Shown: positions 23,697-30,748 of the stretch, in pieces
How positions within the stretch are numbered: position 1 is the stretch's first letter
Layout of the letters: every line of letters starts with the position of its first letter
IMG/VR virus record: IMGVR_UViG_3300030106_003684
Coordinates: 1 to 48,446 of that record
From: a virus
Direction: 5' to 3' (one strand)
DNA: 48,446 nucleotides
Position numbers and translations under genes: made by a program
Notes under the pieces: generated by a model
What the model was told of the DNA's origin: nothing
The model's input: only the letters and a program-made list of their open reading frames with translations
Databases searched by the model: none

Positions 23697-23924
23697 ATGA
23701 AAAGGAAAAGTTCAAGAGATATACCGCGTAGCCGTTCTTTTAGATGTACTGATAAAGTATGGTCACATTTTAAGCTAATATGTTTTTTGAACGAAGTGCA
23801 TATCCAAGACCAATTAGAGGAATTGATATGCGACTATGTTGAGAATAATAAAAACAAATCAGTTTATGTAGACGACAAAAAAGATGTCAGGCGTAAAAGA
23901 GATATATCAACAATATCTTCGTAG
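23697..23924 (+). CDS. Small basic protein (75 aa), possible ribbon-helix-helix
   Basis: CAAAGGATAAATCAACA precedes the ATG. The N-terminal half reads SRSFRCTDKVWSHFKLICFL then NEVHIQDQLEELICDYV: a short strand, helix, turn, helix, as in CopG/Arc-type small repressors where residues after 'r' form the beta strand. A basic tail follows. It overlaps the nuclease gene by 41 nt. The DNA-binding call is tentative; it could be a regulator of the early operon. Confidence 0.5.
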   Translation: MKRKSSRDIPRSRSFRCTDKVWSHFKLICFLNEVHIQDQLEELICDYVENNKNKSVYVDDKKDVRRKRDISTISS

Positions 23925-24600
23925 CATACGCGATAAAAAGAATGCATCTCGATACAAAGGGATGGAATCTTTCTTTCACTCCTCGCGAGCAGGGTTATGT
24001 ATGCGTAAGCATTACTATGGCTCTGTCTCGCAGGTTGAAGGAAAAGAAGTAGAAGATAAAACACTTCGTATATTTAGAATAGGCGATTTAATACATACCG
24101 ACATACAAGATGCTATGCGTTGGTATGCTGATAGCAATGCATTGCCTATATTCATAGAAAAAGAATTATTTATAGACGAGTACAACGTCAGAGGATTTAT
24201 AGACTTAGCGTTAGTATCAGATGATATACTAATAGATATTAAGACTTGTAATTCTTGGAAATGGCGTAGTTTGTTTGGTAGAAAATTTCAACCAGATTTA
24301 CCAGAAAATTATGCTTTACAACTTGCGACATATGGAATATGGTATGAACAAGAGTATGACAAATTAAATGGCATGAAACTTTTATATTACAATAAAGACA
24401 ATTCAGATATGCGTGAAATAGATGTACCTATGTCTATGATGCAAAGAGCGCATGACTACTGGACAGCGACAGTAGAAGTAACTCAGGGACAGCCTGAACC
24501 CCCAGCCCTTGAGCTGGGAACAAGCCCCGTATATGAATGGGAGTGCAACGCTAAATACTGTGATTACTTTGATATATGTGGCGGTATAAAGAAAAAATGA
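23884..24600 (+). CDS. Cas4/RecB-family PD-(D/E)XK exonuclease with Fe-S cysteines (238 aa)
   Basis: Motifs of the RecB-like nuclease core: GFIDLAL (Asp107), IDIKT (Asp118 and Lys120) and QLATYG (Gln146, motif QxxxY), in the expected order. Four cysteines, Cys39 in RAGLCMRKHYY and Cys221, Cys226, Cys232 in ECNAKYCDYFDICGG, match the iron-sulfur cluster arrangement of Cas4 and AddB-type nucleases. It should resect DNA ends to give single strands for the annealing protein at 25130. Its start lies within the previous gene and its stop overlaps the next start (ATGA). No CRISPR array or cas1 is present, so the role is recombination, not adaptation. Confidence 0.88.
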   Translation: MSGVKEIYQQYLRSIRDKKNASRYKGMESFFHSSRAGLCMRKHYYGSVSQVEGKEVEDKTLRIFRIGDLIHTDIQDAMRWYADSNALPIFIEKELFIDEYNVRGFIDLALVSDDILIDIKTCNSWKWRSLFGRKFQPDLPENYALQLATYGIWYEQEYDKLNGMKLLYYNKDNSDMREIDVPMSMMQRAHDYWTATVEVTQGQPEPPALELGTSPVYEWECNAKYCDYFDICGGIKKK

Positions 24601-24686
24601 TAATGATAGATATAGGTTGGGTAATGATTGGACTAGCGTTAATACTATGGATAGTTGGATTGGTAAAAGCTTTTGAAAAAAATTAA
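24597..24686 (+). CDS. Tiny membrane protein (29 aa)
   Basis: ATG at 24597 overlaps the nuclease TGA (ATGA). The product is one hydrophobic helix (DIGWVMIGLALILWIVGLV) with a short charged tail (KAFEKN). Coupling to the nuclease gene supports translation. Role unknown; possibly a membrane anchor or inhibitor of another phage. Confidence 0.5.
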   Translation: MIMIDIGWVMIGLALILWIVGLVKAFEKN

Positions 24687-24924
24687 TACAGAAAATGTTG
24701 TCAGTTCTTATAAGTGGACAAACAGAATGTTTGGTTCGCCAAAAGCATACAACAAAGGATTTTATAAAAATAAAAATGATGCTCGCATATTAGACCTGTT
24801 ACACTACTTTGGAAAAGATTGGAAAAATTGGTTTGATGATAATATGTATACAGGTTTTAATAGTCGCGGTATAATTAGTAAAACAAAGAAAGGAGTTAAA
24901 CGTGGGAAGAGCAATAGATGTTGA
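24673..24924 (+). CDS. Small basic protein (83 aa), unknown function
   Basis: TTG start at 24673 inside the previous small gene, with GGTAAAAGC upstream; the first ATG (residue 19) has no RBS. It contains aromatic-rich segments (FGSPKAYNKGFYK; YFGKDWKNWFDDNMY) and a very basic C-terminus (KTKKGVKRGKS). No domain recognised. Confidence 0.5.
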   Translation: MKKINTENVVSSYKWTNRMFGSPKAYNKGFYKNKNDARILDLLHYFGKDWKNWFDDNMYTGFNSRGIISKTKKGVKRGKSNRC

Positions 24925-25129
24925 AAAGCGCTTAATGAAACTTGAACTTGAAGTGAGAGACATTAAAGAAGTTCTAAAGTCTGTAATGGGTAAAAGTAAG
25001 CGTAATAAAGAATCTGAAAAAAGGTTGAAAGATGAAACTAAAGAAGAGTTTCGTGAAGCACCATCTTCAAGTGCGGCCTATTTTCCATATAAGGAACGTA
25101 AAAAGGAAAGCAGTAAAAAGGAGAAATAA
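24902..25129 (+). CDS. Small charged coiled-coil protein (75 aa)
   Basis: GTG start at 24902 with AAAGGAG at good spacing inside the end of the previous gene. The first 35 residues are a heptad-like helix (VEKRLMKLELEVRDIKEVLK), the rest Lys/Glu-rich. It ends directly at the ATG of the annealing protein gene. Likely an oligomerising accessory factor; function unknown. Confidence 0.5.
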   Translation: MGRAIDVEKRLMKLELEVRDIKEVLKSVMGKSKRNKESEKRLKDETKEEFREAPSSSAAYFPYKERKKESSKKEK

Positions 25130-25747
25130 ATGAGTAATACAAAATTGTGGGATAGTGTCGAAAAGACAGACCCAAAGTTTACTAAAAAAGTTAATCAACG
25201 TGGCGGTTTTACTGCTATTGGTGCTCAGTACCAAGTGCGTAAAGCTACTGAAGCGTTTGGCCCTTTTGGAATAGGTTGGGGAGTCAAAGAAGAGACATTC
25301 CAACGCTATGAAGATACAGGTCTTGTTCTGTATCAAGGAACGCTTTGGTATAAATATGGAGAAGATAATGGCGAAGTGCCGATTCATTCTTCTATTAAGT
25401 ACCATGCTAACAGTAGAGTTGATGATGACTTTGCAAAAAAGGTAGCAACAGACGCTATGACTAAAGGATTATCCAAACTTGGTTTTAATGCTGATGTATT
25501 TATGGGGTTATTTGATGATAATAAATATGTTAGTACACTTAAAAAAGAGTTTAATCATAGTTATAATGGTGCATCAAAAAAGGTAGACCCTAAATGGCGT
25601 GAAAAAGTAGAAGCTGAAGCTGAAGCTCTACCTGATGAACATAAAACTACTGTTCTTAATGCTTTATCTACAAATAGAATAAATAGCACTAACTGGGAAG
25701 CGTCAGTTAAAAGAATGCAAGAGTTAAAAACAACTGCAAGTGAGTAA
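25130..25747 (+). CDS. Single-strand annealing recombinase, Rad52/Sak-like (205 aa)
   Basis: Pattern LWDSVEKTDPKFTKKVNQRG, then ATEAFGPFGIGWGV and ATDAMTKGLSKLGFNADVFM with GLFDDNKYV: the alternating Gly-rich core and the final TK-LSKLGF-(A)DVFxGxFDD-KYV block are hallmarks of the Rad52-like phage annealing proteins (Sak family). It would coat single strands and anneal complementary DNA in replication-coupled recombination. AAGGAGAAATAA precedes the ATG. It is followed with a 7-nt overlap by a probable partner and sits one module after the Cas4-like exonuclease, the standard resection plus annealing pair. Confidence 0.83.
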   Translation: MSNTKLWDSVEKTDPKFTKKVNQRGGFTAIGAQYQVRKATEAFGPFGIGWGVKEETFQRYEDTGLVLYQGTLWYKYGEDNGEVPIHSSIKYHANSRVDDDFAKKVATDAMTKGLSKLGFNADVFMGLFDDNKYVSTLKKEFNHSYNGASKKVDPKWREKVEAEAEALPDEHKTTVLNALSTNRINSTNWEASVKRMQELKTTASE

Positions 25748-26240
25748 TATAAACGATATCCTCGGTAAAGCTACGCCAAAAAAGGCGTACTATGAAGAAG
25801 AGCTTGTAGAAGAAATACAACCCGGCACCTATAAAGCTAAAATTGTTGGTTTACGCAGTAAACTATCAACTAAAGTAAAAAGTGGTGCTGAGTGCGACAT
25901 ATATTGGCCTCGCTACCAAATAGATGAAGACCATCCACAGTTTGGCAATATGCAAGTACGCGATAACGGTTTATTTCGTTATAAAGAATGCGAACCGCAT
26001 AGAAATGTCTACTACAAGAAATTCCTTGATAAACTTGGGATTGAATTAAAGAAGGTCAAAGAGCAGGGTAAGGTTGTTTACGAATTACCACCGCTACTTG
26101 ATGATATGATAGTTAATAAAGAAGTAATGATAACAGTACACGAGGAATCATGGATGTCAAACAAAGGAAGAAAAAAGGCTATAGTGGCGACCCTTACGAG
26201 GGTTTTAGATGGAAAGATTTCCCTTCCGCATACCCAATAG
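25740..26240 (+). CDS. Probable ssDNA-binding / SSB-like protein (166 aa)
   Basis: GTG start overlaps the annealing protein gene (GTGA). The N-terminus (MSNINDILGKATPKKAYYEE) and beta-rich core (IQPGTYKAKIVGLRSKLSTK; MQVRDNGLFRYKE; VNKEVMITVHEESW) are consistent with an OB-fold protein of the kind commonly encoded beside phage annealing proteins. There is no typical acidic C-terminal tip. I cannot prove DNA binding. Confidence 0.55.
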   Translation: MSNINDILGKATPKKAYYEEELVEEIQPGTYKAKIVGLRSKLSTKVKSGAECDIYWPRYQIDEDHPQFGNMQVRDNGLFRYKECEPHRNVYYKKFLDKLGIELKKVKEQGKVVYELPPLLDDMIVNKEVMITVHEESWMSNKGRKKAIVATLTRVLDGKISLPHTQ

Positions 26241-26419
26241 CAAATCATTTTAAAAATGAAAACACAATCACAGACACAGAAGCGATACTTCTCTATGGAG
26301 AAACGTCTGTCGCCTATCAAATATCAGTATTAAAATCTATAGGTTACAGATTTAAATATAATCGTAAAAGATTAGGTTTTATGAATTATTCGCATGAATG
26401 GACAATAATAAGGGATTAA
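26150..26419 (+). CDS. Winged-helix protein (89 aa), starts inside the previous gene
   Basis: ATG at 26150 has GAGGA just upstream and lies 91 nt inside the previous gene in another frame. The last 55 residues (ITDTEAILLYGETSVAYQIS, then VLKSIGYRFKYNRKRLGFMN) match the helix-turn-helix/winged-helix pattern of the HTH_39 type: a Thr/Asp-Glu-Ala helix, second helix with Ala/Ile-Ser-x-Leu, a GYxx wing. Probable transcription or replication regulator of the early operon. Ends 1 nt before the helicase start. Confidence 0.62.
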   Translation: MDVKQRKKKGYSGDPYEGFRWKDFPSAYPIANHFKNENTITDTEAILLYGETSVAYQISVLKSIGYRFKYNRKRLGFMNYSHEWTIIRD

Positions 26420-26420
26420 T

Positions 26421-27761
26421 ATGCAATTAGCAATACACTCGCCTGAAACTGAAAAAGCATTATTAGGGCAAATATTAGTTGATAACGATGTAATAGATAA
26501 GGTTGGCGGACTTATACCTGACCCTGAAGTATTTTATACTGACACAAATCGACAGGTATGGGAAGCTATGAACTCTATGCGTAGAAATGGAGAAGGTGTA
26601 ATTGATATAGTTACACTACTCTCAAAGTTTAAACCAAACGATGATAAGGTTACAGGTTATTATTTGACGGGTTTAATGGAAAATGTACCTACCACCGCAA
26701 ATGCAGAGGGCTATGCTAAAATTCTATATGAAAAATGGCTTATACGCAAGGTTGTAAGAAAATCTCAAGAGATAAAAAATCTTATGGGTGTTGGCGGAGA
26801 AAAAGCATATGAAGTATTACAAAAGTTAAACAATGAAATAGAAGATATACTGAACTTAAAAACTAGAGAAAAATTTAATTTAAGTACTTTAGTTGATAAT
26901 ACTATTGAAAGCATTAAAGCTCATAACACACTAATACCATATAATTATGGTAATCTTGACAAACTGACAGGTGGAATGACGCGTGGTGAGATTACAGTTA
27001 TAGCGGGCAGACCCGGGCACTTTAAATCTACAATGATGCTTAACATAGTTAGAAATTTAGTATACACAGGTCAAAAAGTATTAGTATTCAACAGAGAAAT
27101 GTCTAATGTTGAAATGATGAAAAAACTTATTGTTATGGAATCAGACTTTATCAGTTATGGAACATTACGCTCAGAATCTATGAGCAGTTCAGAAGAAAAA
27201 GACTTAGAACTATCTAAGGGTAGAATTAAAGATAACTTTCAAAACTTAATGATGTTTGATAATATATTTGATATTGACCAAGCGATGAGAGAAGTAAGAA
27301 AACATAAACCTGATGTTGTAGTTGATGACTATATTGGTTTGATAGATGTTTTTGGTGTTGATGATAATAGACTACGCGTTGATTCTATTATGAAACAATA
27401 TAAAAGAGCTGCTAAAACACATAATATGTGTGCATTATTAGTATCTCAGTTGAACAGAGAATGCGAGTCAAGAGCCAATAAACGCCCTATATTACGAGAC
27501 TTACGGGATTCAGGCTCTATTGAACAAGATGCTGAAAGCGTACTATTTATGTACTATGATTATAGATATAATTTTCATGATAGTGATAGTGGTGAAAATG
27601 AACTAGAAGTTATATTAGGTAAAAATCGTTATGGTAGAACAGGCTCAGTTAGACTTGGAGTACAAGGCGATAGGTGTAGTATATTTAACGATACAGAAAC
27701 TGCGTTAAAGGATATGTATCAAATTTTAAAAAGGAGAAAACAAAATGGTAGTAAGGTATGA
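26421..27761 (+). CDS. dnaB: Replicative DNA helicase, DnaB family (446 aa)
   Basis: N-terminal DnaB helical domain (SPETEKALLGQILVDNDVID) and C-terminal RecA-like motor. Walker A is AGRPGHFKST (195-204), a variant in which His-Phe replace the usual Met-Gly; Walker B is DVVVDDYIGLI; the sensor segment ALLVSQLNREC and the motif RDLRDSGSIEQDAESVLFMY are diagnostic. It forms a hexamer that unwinds DNA ahead of the replisome. No primase (TOPRIM) domain is fused. AATA-ATAAGGG lies before its ATG; it overlaps the next small gene by 17 nt. Confidence 0.92.
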   Translation: MQLAIHSPETEKALLGQILVDNDVIDKVGGLIPDPEVFYTDTNRQVWEAMNSMRRNGEGVIDIVTLLSKFKPNDDKVTGYYLTGLMENVPTTANAEGYAKILYEKWLIRKVVRKSQEIKNLMGVGGEKAYEVLQKLNNEIEDILNLKTREKFNLSTLVDNTIESIKAHNTLIPYNYGNLDKLTGGMTRGEITVIAGRPGHFKSTMMLNIVRNLVYTGQKVLVFNREMSNVEMMKKLIVMESDFISYGTLRSESMSSSEEKDLELSKGRIKDNFQNLMMFDNIFDIDQAMREVRKHKPDVVVDDYIGLIDVFGVDDNRLRVDSIMKQYKRAAKTHNMCALLVSQLNRECESRANKRPILRDLRDSGSIEQDAESVLFMYYDYRYNFHDSDSGENELEVILGKNRYGRTGSVRLGVQGDRCSIFNDTETALKDMYQILKRRKQNGSKV

Positions 27762-27966
27762 CAAGAAAGAAGCTGAATTTATACTTGAGTGTTTAAAAGA
27801 TTATAAGCGTTTAGTTAAAAAGTATTATGGTAATTCTAGCTTAATACTTTCAAAGCTAAGGATTTCTATAAAAAAGGCTGAGCGCGGTAAAACTGAAACT
27901 ATAAAAGAAGAAAAACTTATATCAGAAAAAGAAGCGAGAGGAGCATCTTGTGAAAAATGCGAATAG
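27745..27966 (+). CDS. Small helical charged protein (73 aa)
   Basis: Overlaps the helicase 3' end, with AAAAAGGAG in front of its ATG. Mostly Lys/Glu-rich helix (KDYKRLVKKYYGNSSL), with an acidic-basic tail and two Cys near the end (ASCEKCE), a possible partial zinc knuckle. It may be a helicase-loading accessory by position; not recognised. Confidence 0.5.
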   Translation: MVVRYDKKEAEFILECLKDYKRLVKKYYGNSSLILSKLRISIKKAERGKTETIKEEKLISEKEARGASCEKCE

Positions 27967-28297
27967 AAAACCTACAATAAAAGAACTTGCTACGCGTATA
28001 ACTAAAATAGAGCTTTACTTACAAAAAGTAATAAATCCTAATTTAAACGCTACAATGAATATGTTTGAGCAATATCTTGAGTATAAAAATGACCTAGAAC
28101 CCTTTACAGAAAGGATGAGTAGTAAAATAGATGAGCAAATCAAAAGAGCATCAAAAGAGGGGCAGACGCAATCGGCAACGGGGAGCGGAACTCCAAAGAC
28201 AAGCAGTGAAGATGGCAAAAAGCTTCAAACTGGAAGCACACAACAGGGACAGGGGAGGAGCGCAACACGAAAAGGGAGACATAGAAATAAACGGTAA
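27950..28297 (+). CDS. Small protein overlapping the nuclease gene (115 aa as read)
   Basis: GTG start with GAGAGGAG in front, so initiation looks genuine. The first 60 residues are a coherent helix (IKELATRITKIELYLQKVIN). From about residue 61 the sequence is Ser/Gly/Gln/Arg low complexity and coincides with the out-of-frame start of the next gene (167-nt overlap). The functional domain is probably the N-terminal half. Function unknown; may bridge helicase and nuclease steps. Confidence 0.5.
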   Translation: MKNANRKPTIKELATRITKIELYLQKVINPNLNATMNMFEQYLEYKNDLEPFTERMSSKIDEQIKRASKEGQTQSATGSGTPKTSSEDGKKLQTGSTQQGQGRSATRKGRHRNKR

Positions 28298-28463
28298 ATA
28301 TTATGGTTGTAAGCGCAGAAAAGTTGTTCCTAGATGGGTATTGCCTGAAAAGAAAGAGATTGGCGTAGTGTTTAGAGCAGATAGAATGAATCCATATATT
28401 TCTATTCCATTGGAACATTACTTATTATTAATATCATTATTGGATAAACAATTTGAACAGTGA
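28131..28463 (+). CDS. PD-(D/E)XK-like nuclease / resolvase-type protein (110 aa)
   Basis: The N-terminal helix RGAELQRQAVKMAK (Glu20) and GDIEINGKYYGCKRRK (Asp50, Lys61) follow the layout of Holliday-junction-resolvase-type nucleases (Glu in helix 1; Asp; then E-x-K), but the Glu of E-x-K is Gly59 here (YGCK). Either it uses a relocated acid such as Glu52, or it is a catalytically weak DNA-binding relative. A phage-typical location after DnaB suggests branched-DNA processing. Starts deep inside the preceding gene in another frame. Confidence 0.55.
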   Translation: MSKSKEHQKRGRRNRQRGAELQRQAVKMAKSFKLEAHNRDRGGAQHEKGDIEINGKYYGCKRRKVVPRWVLPEKKEIGVVFRADRMNPYISIPLEHYLLLISLLDKQFEQ

Positions 28464-28487
28464 AACAGGTATGTGGCACTGTTTATA

Positions 28488-28595
28488 CGGGAGCATAGGC
28501 AGTAAGTAAGCTGTTTATTTGGTTGGCAATGAATATGGGGTCGCTGCGGAGTTTAAATCCTTTTTCTCCGCTCCCGGGAAATAGTGGCCCCATAT
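28488..28595 (+). ncRNA. Second structured RNA candidate (pseudoknot-capable)
   Basis: The 157-nt gap between the nuclease and the 80-aa gene holds no long ORF. CGGGAGC (28488-28494) pairs with GCTCCCG (28570-28576), ATATGGGG (28533-28540) pairs with CCCCATAT (28588-28595), and GCGGAG (28546-28551) pairs with CTCCGC (28566-28571). The first two helices interleave (pseudoknot or mutually exclusive), and the third shares two bases with the first. There is also a 6-bp helix AAACAG (28465-28470) / CTGTTT nearby. A TTGGCAA tetrad-like loop resembles an anticodon loop, but no T-arm fits, so I do not call a tRNA. Confidence 0.55.
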
Positions 28596-28609
28596 CATAA
28601 GGAAAGGAA

Positions 28610-28624
28610 ATGAAGAAAGAATGA
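28610..28624 (+). other. Four-codon leader ORF (MKKE)
   Basis: AAGGAAAGGAA stands at an ideal distance before an ATG at 28610 that opens only four codons (ATG AAG AAA GAA TGA). Its TGA overlaps the ATG of the 80-aa gene at 28621 (AATGA). It is therefore either the real ribosome landing site, with termination-reinitiation into the gene, or a device that couples the gene to the upstream RNA structure. Confidence 0.5.
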
Positions 28625-28863
28625 GGAACGTAAGAAAAATAATGAGCGATATAGAAAAAAGAATAAAGAAAAAGAATCTTAAAAACGAGTATGAGCAGTT
28701 TTATAGCCCGATGGACATACCTAATGGATGGATTCAGCTAACTAGAGCCGATTCTTTTGAAAATTTATTATTTGCGATAGAACAATTAGAAAAATATAAC
28801 AAAACATATTCAACTTGTAAACATAGAGATGGTAGAATTTCTGTGTGGGTAAAAAAACGATAG
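28621..28863 (+). CDS. Small protein (80 aa), unknown function
   Basis: Charged N-terminal helix (MRNVRKIMSDIEKRIKKKNL) and a compact second half (PNGWIQLTRADSFENLLFAI) that could be an alpha/beta fold. ATG at 28621 has no strong own RBS but overlaps the stop of the 4-codon leader. No family recognised. It follows directly the structured RNA and precedes a well-placed GAAAGGAG for the next gene. Confidence 0.55.
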   Translation: MRNVRKIMSDIEKRIKKKNLKNEYEQFYSPMDIPNGWIQLTRADSFENLLFAIEQLEKYNKTYSTCKHRDGRISVWVKKR

Positions 28864-28875
28864 AAAGGAGAAAGT

Positions 28876-29208
28876 ATGATTGAATATACAAAAGGGAAAA
28901 AAGCAGAAGGCGATTTAATCGTAAGAGTAAATGGTCATCAGCTTACTTTTAAAGAGTTAGCTGAAATATGCGTACAACTATGCAAAAACGAGGATAAGAT
29001 ATATCCTTTTCCTTATAAAGGTGGCGCTTACTTAACAAACTTTTTAGTAGACTGTATGGATGCTAGAGAAGTTTCAAGTGCTATACTAAATAAATATCAT
29101 CTTAACGAAACGCCAAAAAATGACTCTAATAAAAATTTGCAATTAGAAAAATCGAATTTTGATAGCGATAATAAAGAACAACAAGATTCCGTTGAGAAAA
29201 AAAGTTAA
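28876..29208 (+). CDS. Small early protein (110 aa), unknown function
   Basis: GAAAGGAGAAAG precedes the ATG. Mixed alpha/beta protein with two Cys in ELAEICVQLCKNEDK and a Tyr/Pro-rich patch (IYPFPYKGGAYLTNFLVD); the last third is Asn/Asp/Lys-rich and probably disordered. It overlaps the methyltransferase start. No domain recognised. Confidence 0.55.
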   Translation: MIEYTKGKKAEGDLIVRVNGHQLTFKELAEICVQLCKNEDKIYPFPYKGGAYLTNFLVDCMDAREVSSAILNKYHLNETPKNDSNKNLQLEKSNFDSDNKEQQDSVEKKS

Positions 29209-30307
29209 AGAAATAACCAATAAGGTTTTTCTTGGCGACTGTAGAGATGTTCTAAAAGAATATCCTGACAAATGTGTTGATACTTGTATTACATCGCCTC
29301 CTTACTGGGGTTTACGTGACTATGGTACATCTACTTGGGTAGGTGGAGACAAAGACTGTTCTCATCGCAGAGATACAAAGAAATCTGATAAATGTATAAC
29401 AGGACATAAGAATTTTGATGAAATGTTAGGTGTTGGCGATGCTATATATAAATCAGAGTGTAAAAGATGTGGAGCAAAGAGAGTTGACAGTCAAATTGGT
29501 CTTGAAGATGAAGTTAGTGATTACATAGAACAATTAGTTGATGTATTTGGTGAAGTACATCGCATACTTAAAGATGATGGCACTCTATGGCTTAATCTAG
29601 GTGATTCATATGCAGGCTCTACAGGTAAATCTGGAGGCGTAAGCGAAATACAAAGCGTAAAGAGACAATTAGACACAGGCTCTATTGGTTCTCTTAGACC
29701 AGCTAAAGTAGCTGGATTAAAAAATAAAGATTTAATTGGTATTCCTTGGCGAGCAGCATTAGCCTTGCAGAAATATGGATGGTATTTAAGGTCTGACATT
29801 ATTTGGCACAAGCCAAATCCTATGCCTGAGAGCGTTAATGATAGACCCACTAAAAGCCATGAATATATATTTCTCCTGTCTAAAAACCCGCAATACTACT
29901 ATGACGCTGATTCTATTAAAGAACCTACTGTAACCCCTAATACAGGAACTTCATGGAAACAGCGCAAGATAGACGGAGAACCCATGCGACATGGGCTGCA
30001 GGGTGCTGCCGCTGTAGGAGCAGGAAATTTCAAAACGTATGAGAAACGTAATAAGCGTTCCGTATGGACAGTACCAACTAAGCCATATGCTGGAGCGCAT
30101 TTTGCTACGTTTCCTCCAGAACTTATAACAGACTGTATAATAGCAGGGTCTAGAGAAGGCGGTATAGTATTAGACCCATTCATGGGTTCAGGTACTATAG
30201 CTGAATATTCTAAAAGATTAGGAAGACTTTACACTGGCGTTGAACTCAATGAAGAGTATCATGCCTTAATTAACGAGAGAACCTCACAAATGGAGATGTT
30301 CATATGA
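29192..30307 (+). CDS. DNA methyltransferase, beta-class N4/N6 amino type (371 aa)
   Basis: Catalytic motif IV SPPYW (35-39) lies before the AdoMet-binding motif I DPFMGSGT (328-335), the order of beta-class enzymes. Between them is an inserted Cys/His module (CSHRRDTKKSDKCITGHK ... CKRCGAKRVD) that probably binds zinc, and TRD-like sequence. SPPYW is common to N4-cytosine and N6-adenine enzymes. No cognate restriction enzyme is visible, so it likely protects phage DNA from host restriction or marks replication. A start is not clear; TTG at 29192 places the usual short lead before FLGDC; an earlier in-frame TTG exists at 29159. Confidence 0.88.
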   Translation: MRKKVKEITNKVFLGDCRDVLKEYPDKCVDTCITSPPYWGLRDYGTSTWVGGDKDCSHRRDTKKSDKCITGHKNFDEMLGVGDAIYKSECKRCGAKRVDSQIGLEDEVSDYIEQLVDVFGEVHRILKDDGTLWLNLGDSYAGSTGKSGGVSEIQSVKRQLDTGSIGSLRPAKVAGLKNKDLIGIPWRAALALQKYGWYLRSDIIWHKPNPMPESVNDRPTKSHEYIFLLSKNPQYYYDADSIKEPTVTPNTGTSWKQRKIDGEPMRHGLQGAAAVGAGNFKTYEKRNKRSVWTVPTKPYAGAHFATFPPELITDCIIAGSREGGIVLDPFMGSGTIAEYSKRLGRLYTGVELNEEYHALINERTSQMEMFI

Positions 30308-30537
30308 GCGATTACGAAAACGACATGCGCGGTGTCTTATTTCCAAATAAATACAAAGAGGAAGGGGATAAGCGTCCTGACTTTACTGGTACTGTTACAG
30401 TAGAAGGTAAAGAATGGGCCTTAGCCGCTTGGAGTAATACCTCCAAGAATGGTAACGATTACCTATCGGTATCTGTATCCGAACCTCGCGAGAAAGATGG
30501 AGACAAGGAAGAAGACAACAGCGCAGTACCTTTCTAA
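30304..30537 (+). CDS. Small SSB-like protein with acidic tail (77 aa)
   Basis: ATG overlaps the methyltransferase stop (ATGA). The core FTGTVTVEGKEWALAAWS / NDYLSVSVSEP is a small beta barrel of the DUF736-like/OB type, and the end (KDGDKEEDNSAVPF) mimics the acidic C-terminal tip of bacterial SSB (DDxxPF), which recruits host replication and repair enzymes. Likely a minimal ssDNA-binding or host-SSB-mimicking protein. The call rests on the tail and core pattern. Confidence 0.58.
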   Translation: MSDYENDMRGVLFPNKYKEEGDKRPDFTGTVTVEGKEWALAAWSNTSKNGNDYLSVSVSEPREKDGDKEEDNSAVPF

Positions 30538-30718
30538 ACGAAGGGAACTAATAGGTAAGTATGCAACGGCACAGTCATACTTAGGTGTTGATATTACATT
30601 AAAAGCTAAAGCATTAATAATTGGCAATGAAAGTTTAATGGATTGCAGTATAGCTAAACTTAATACATTATTAAAAGAGCTTAGAATACTGTATAAAAAG
30701 CGTAATATTGATAGTTAG
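30497..30718 (+). CDS. Small helical protein (73 aa), last early gene
   Basis: I choose the ATG at 30497 (after GAGAAAG), giving METRKKTTAQYLSKRRELIG; the frame opens 16 codons earlier. The protein is helical and basic, with KALIIGNESLMDCSIAKLNT resembling small phage proteins at the end of replication modules. Overlaps the previous gene by 41 nt. Function unknown. Confidence 0.5.
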   Translation: METRKKTTAQYLSKRRELIGKYATAQSYLGVDITLKAKALIIGNESLMDCSIAKLNTLLKELRILYKKRNIDS

Positions 30719-30748
30719 GTATGATGTGTCGTTAGTATACTAAAAAGT

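Noticed and set aside
23884-24600. Cas4 as part of a CRISPR adaptation locus
   Set aside because: No repeat-spacer array, cas1 or cas2 anywhere in the window; context is recombination genes.
28488-28577. Possible tRNA with TTGGCAA anticodon-like loop
   Set aside because: The acceptor-like 7-bp stem and anticodon-like loop are present, but no T-arm can be placed and the anticodon stem needs bulges. Treated as structured RNA.
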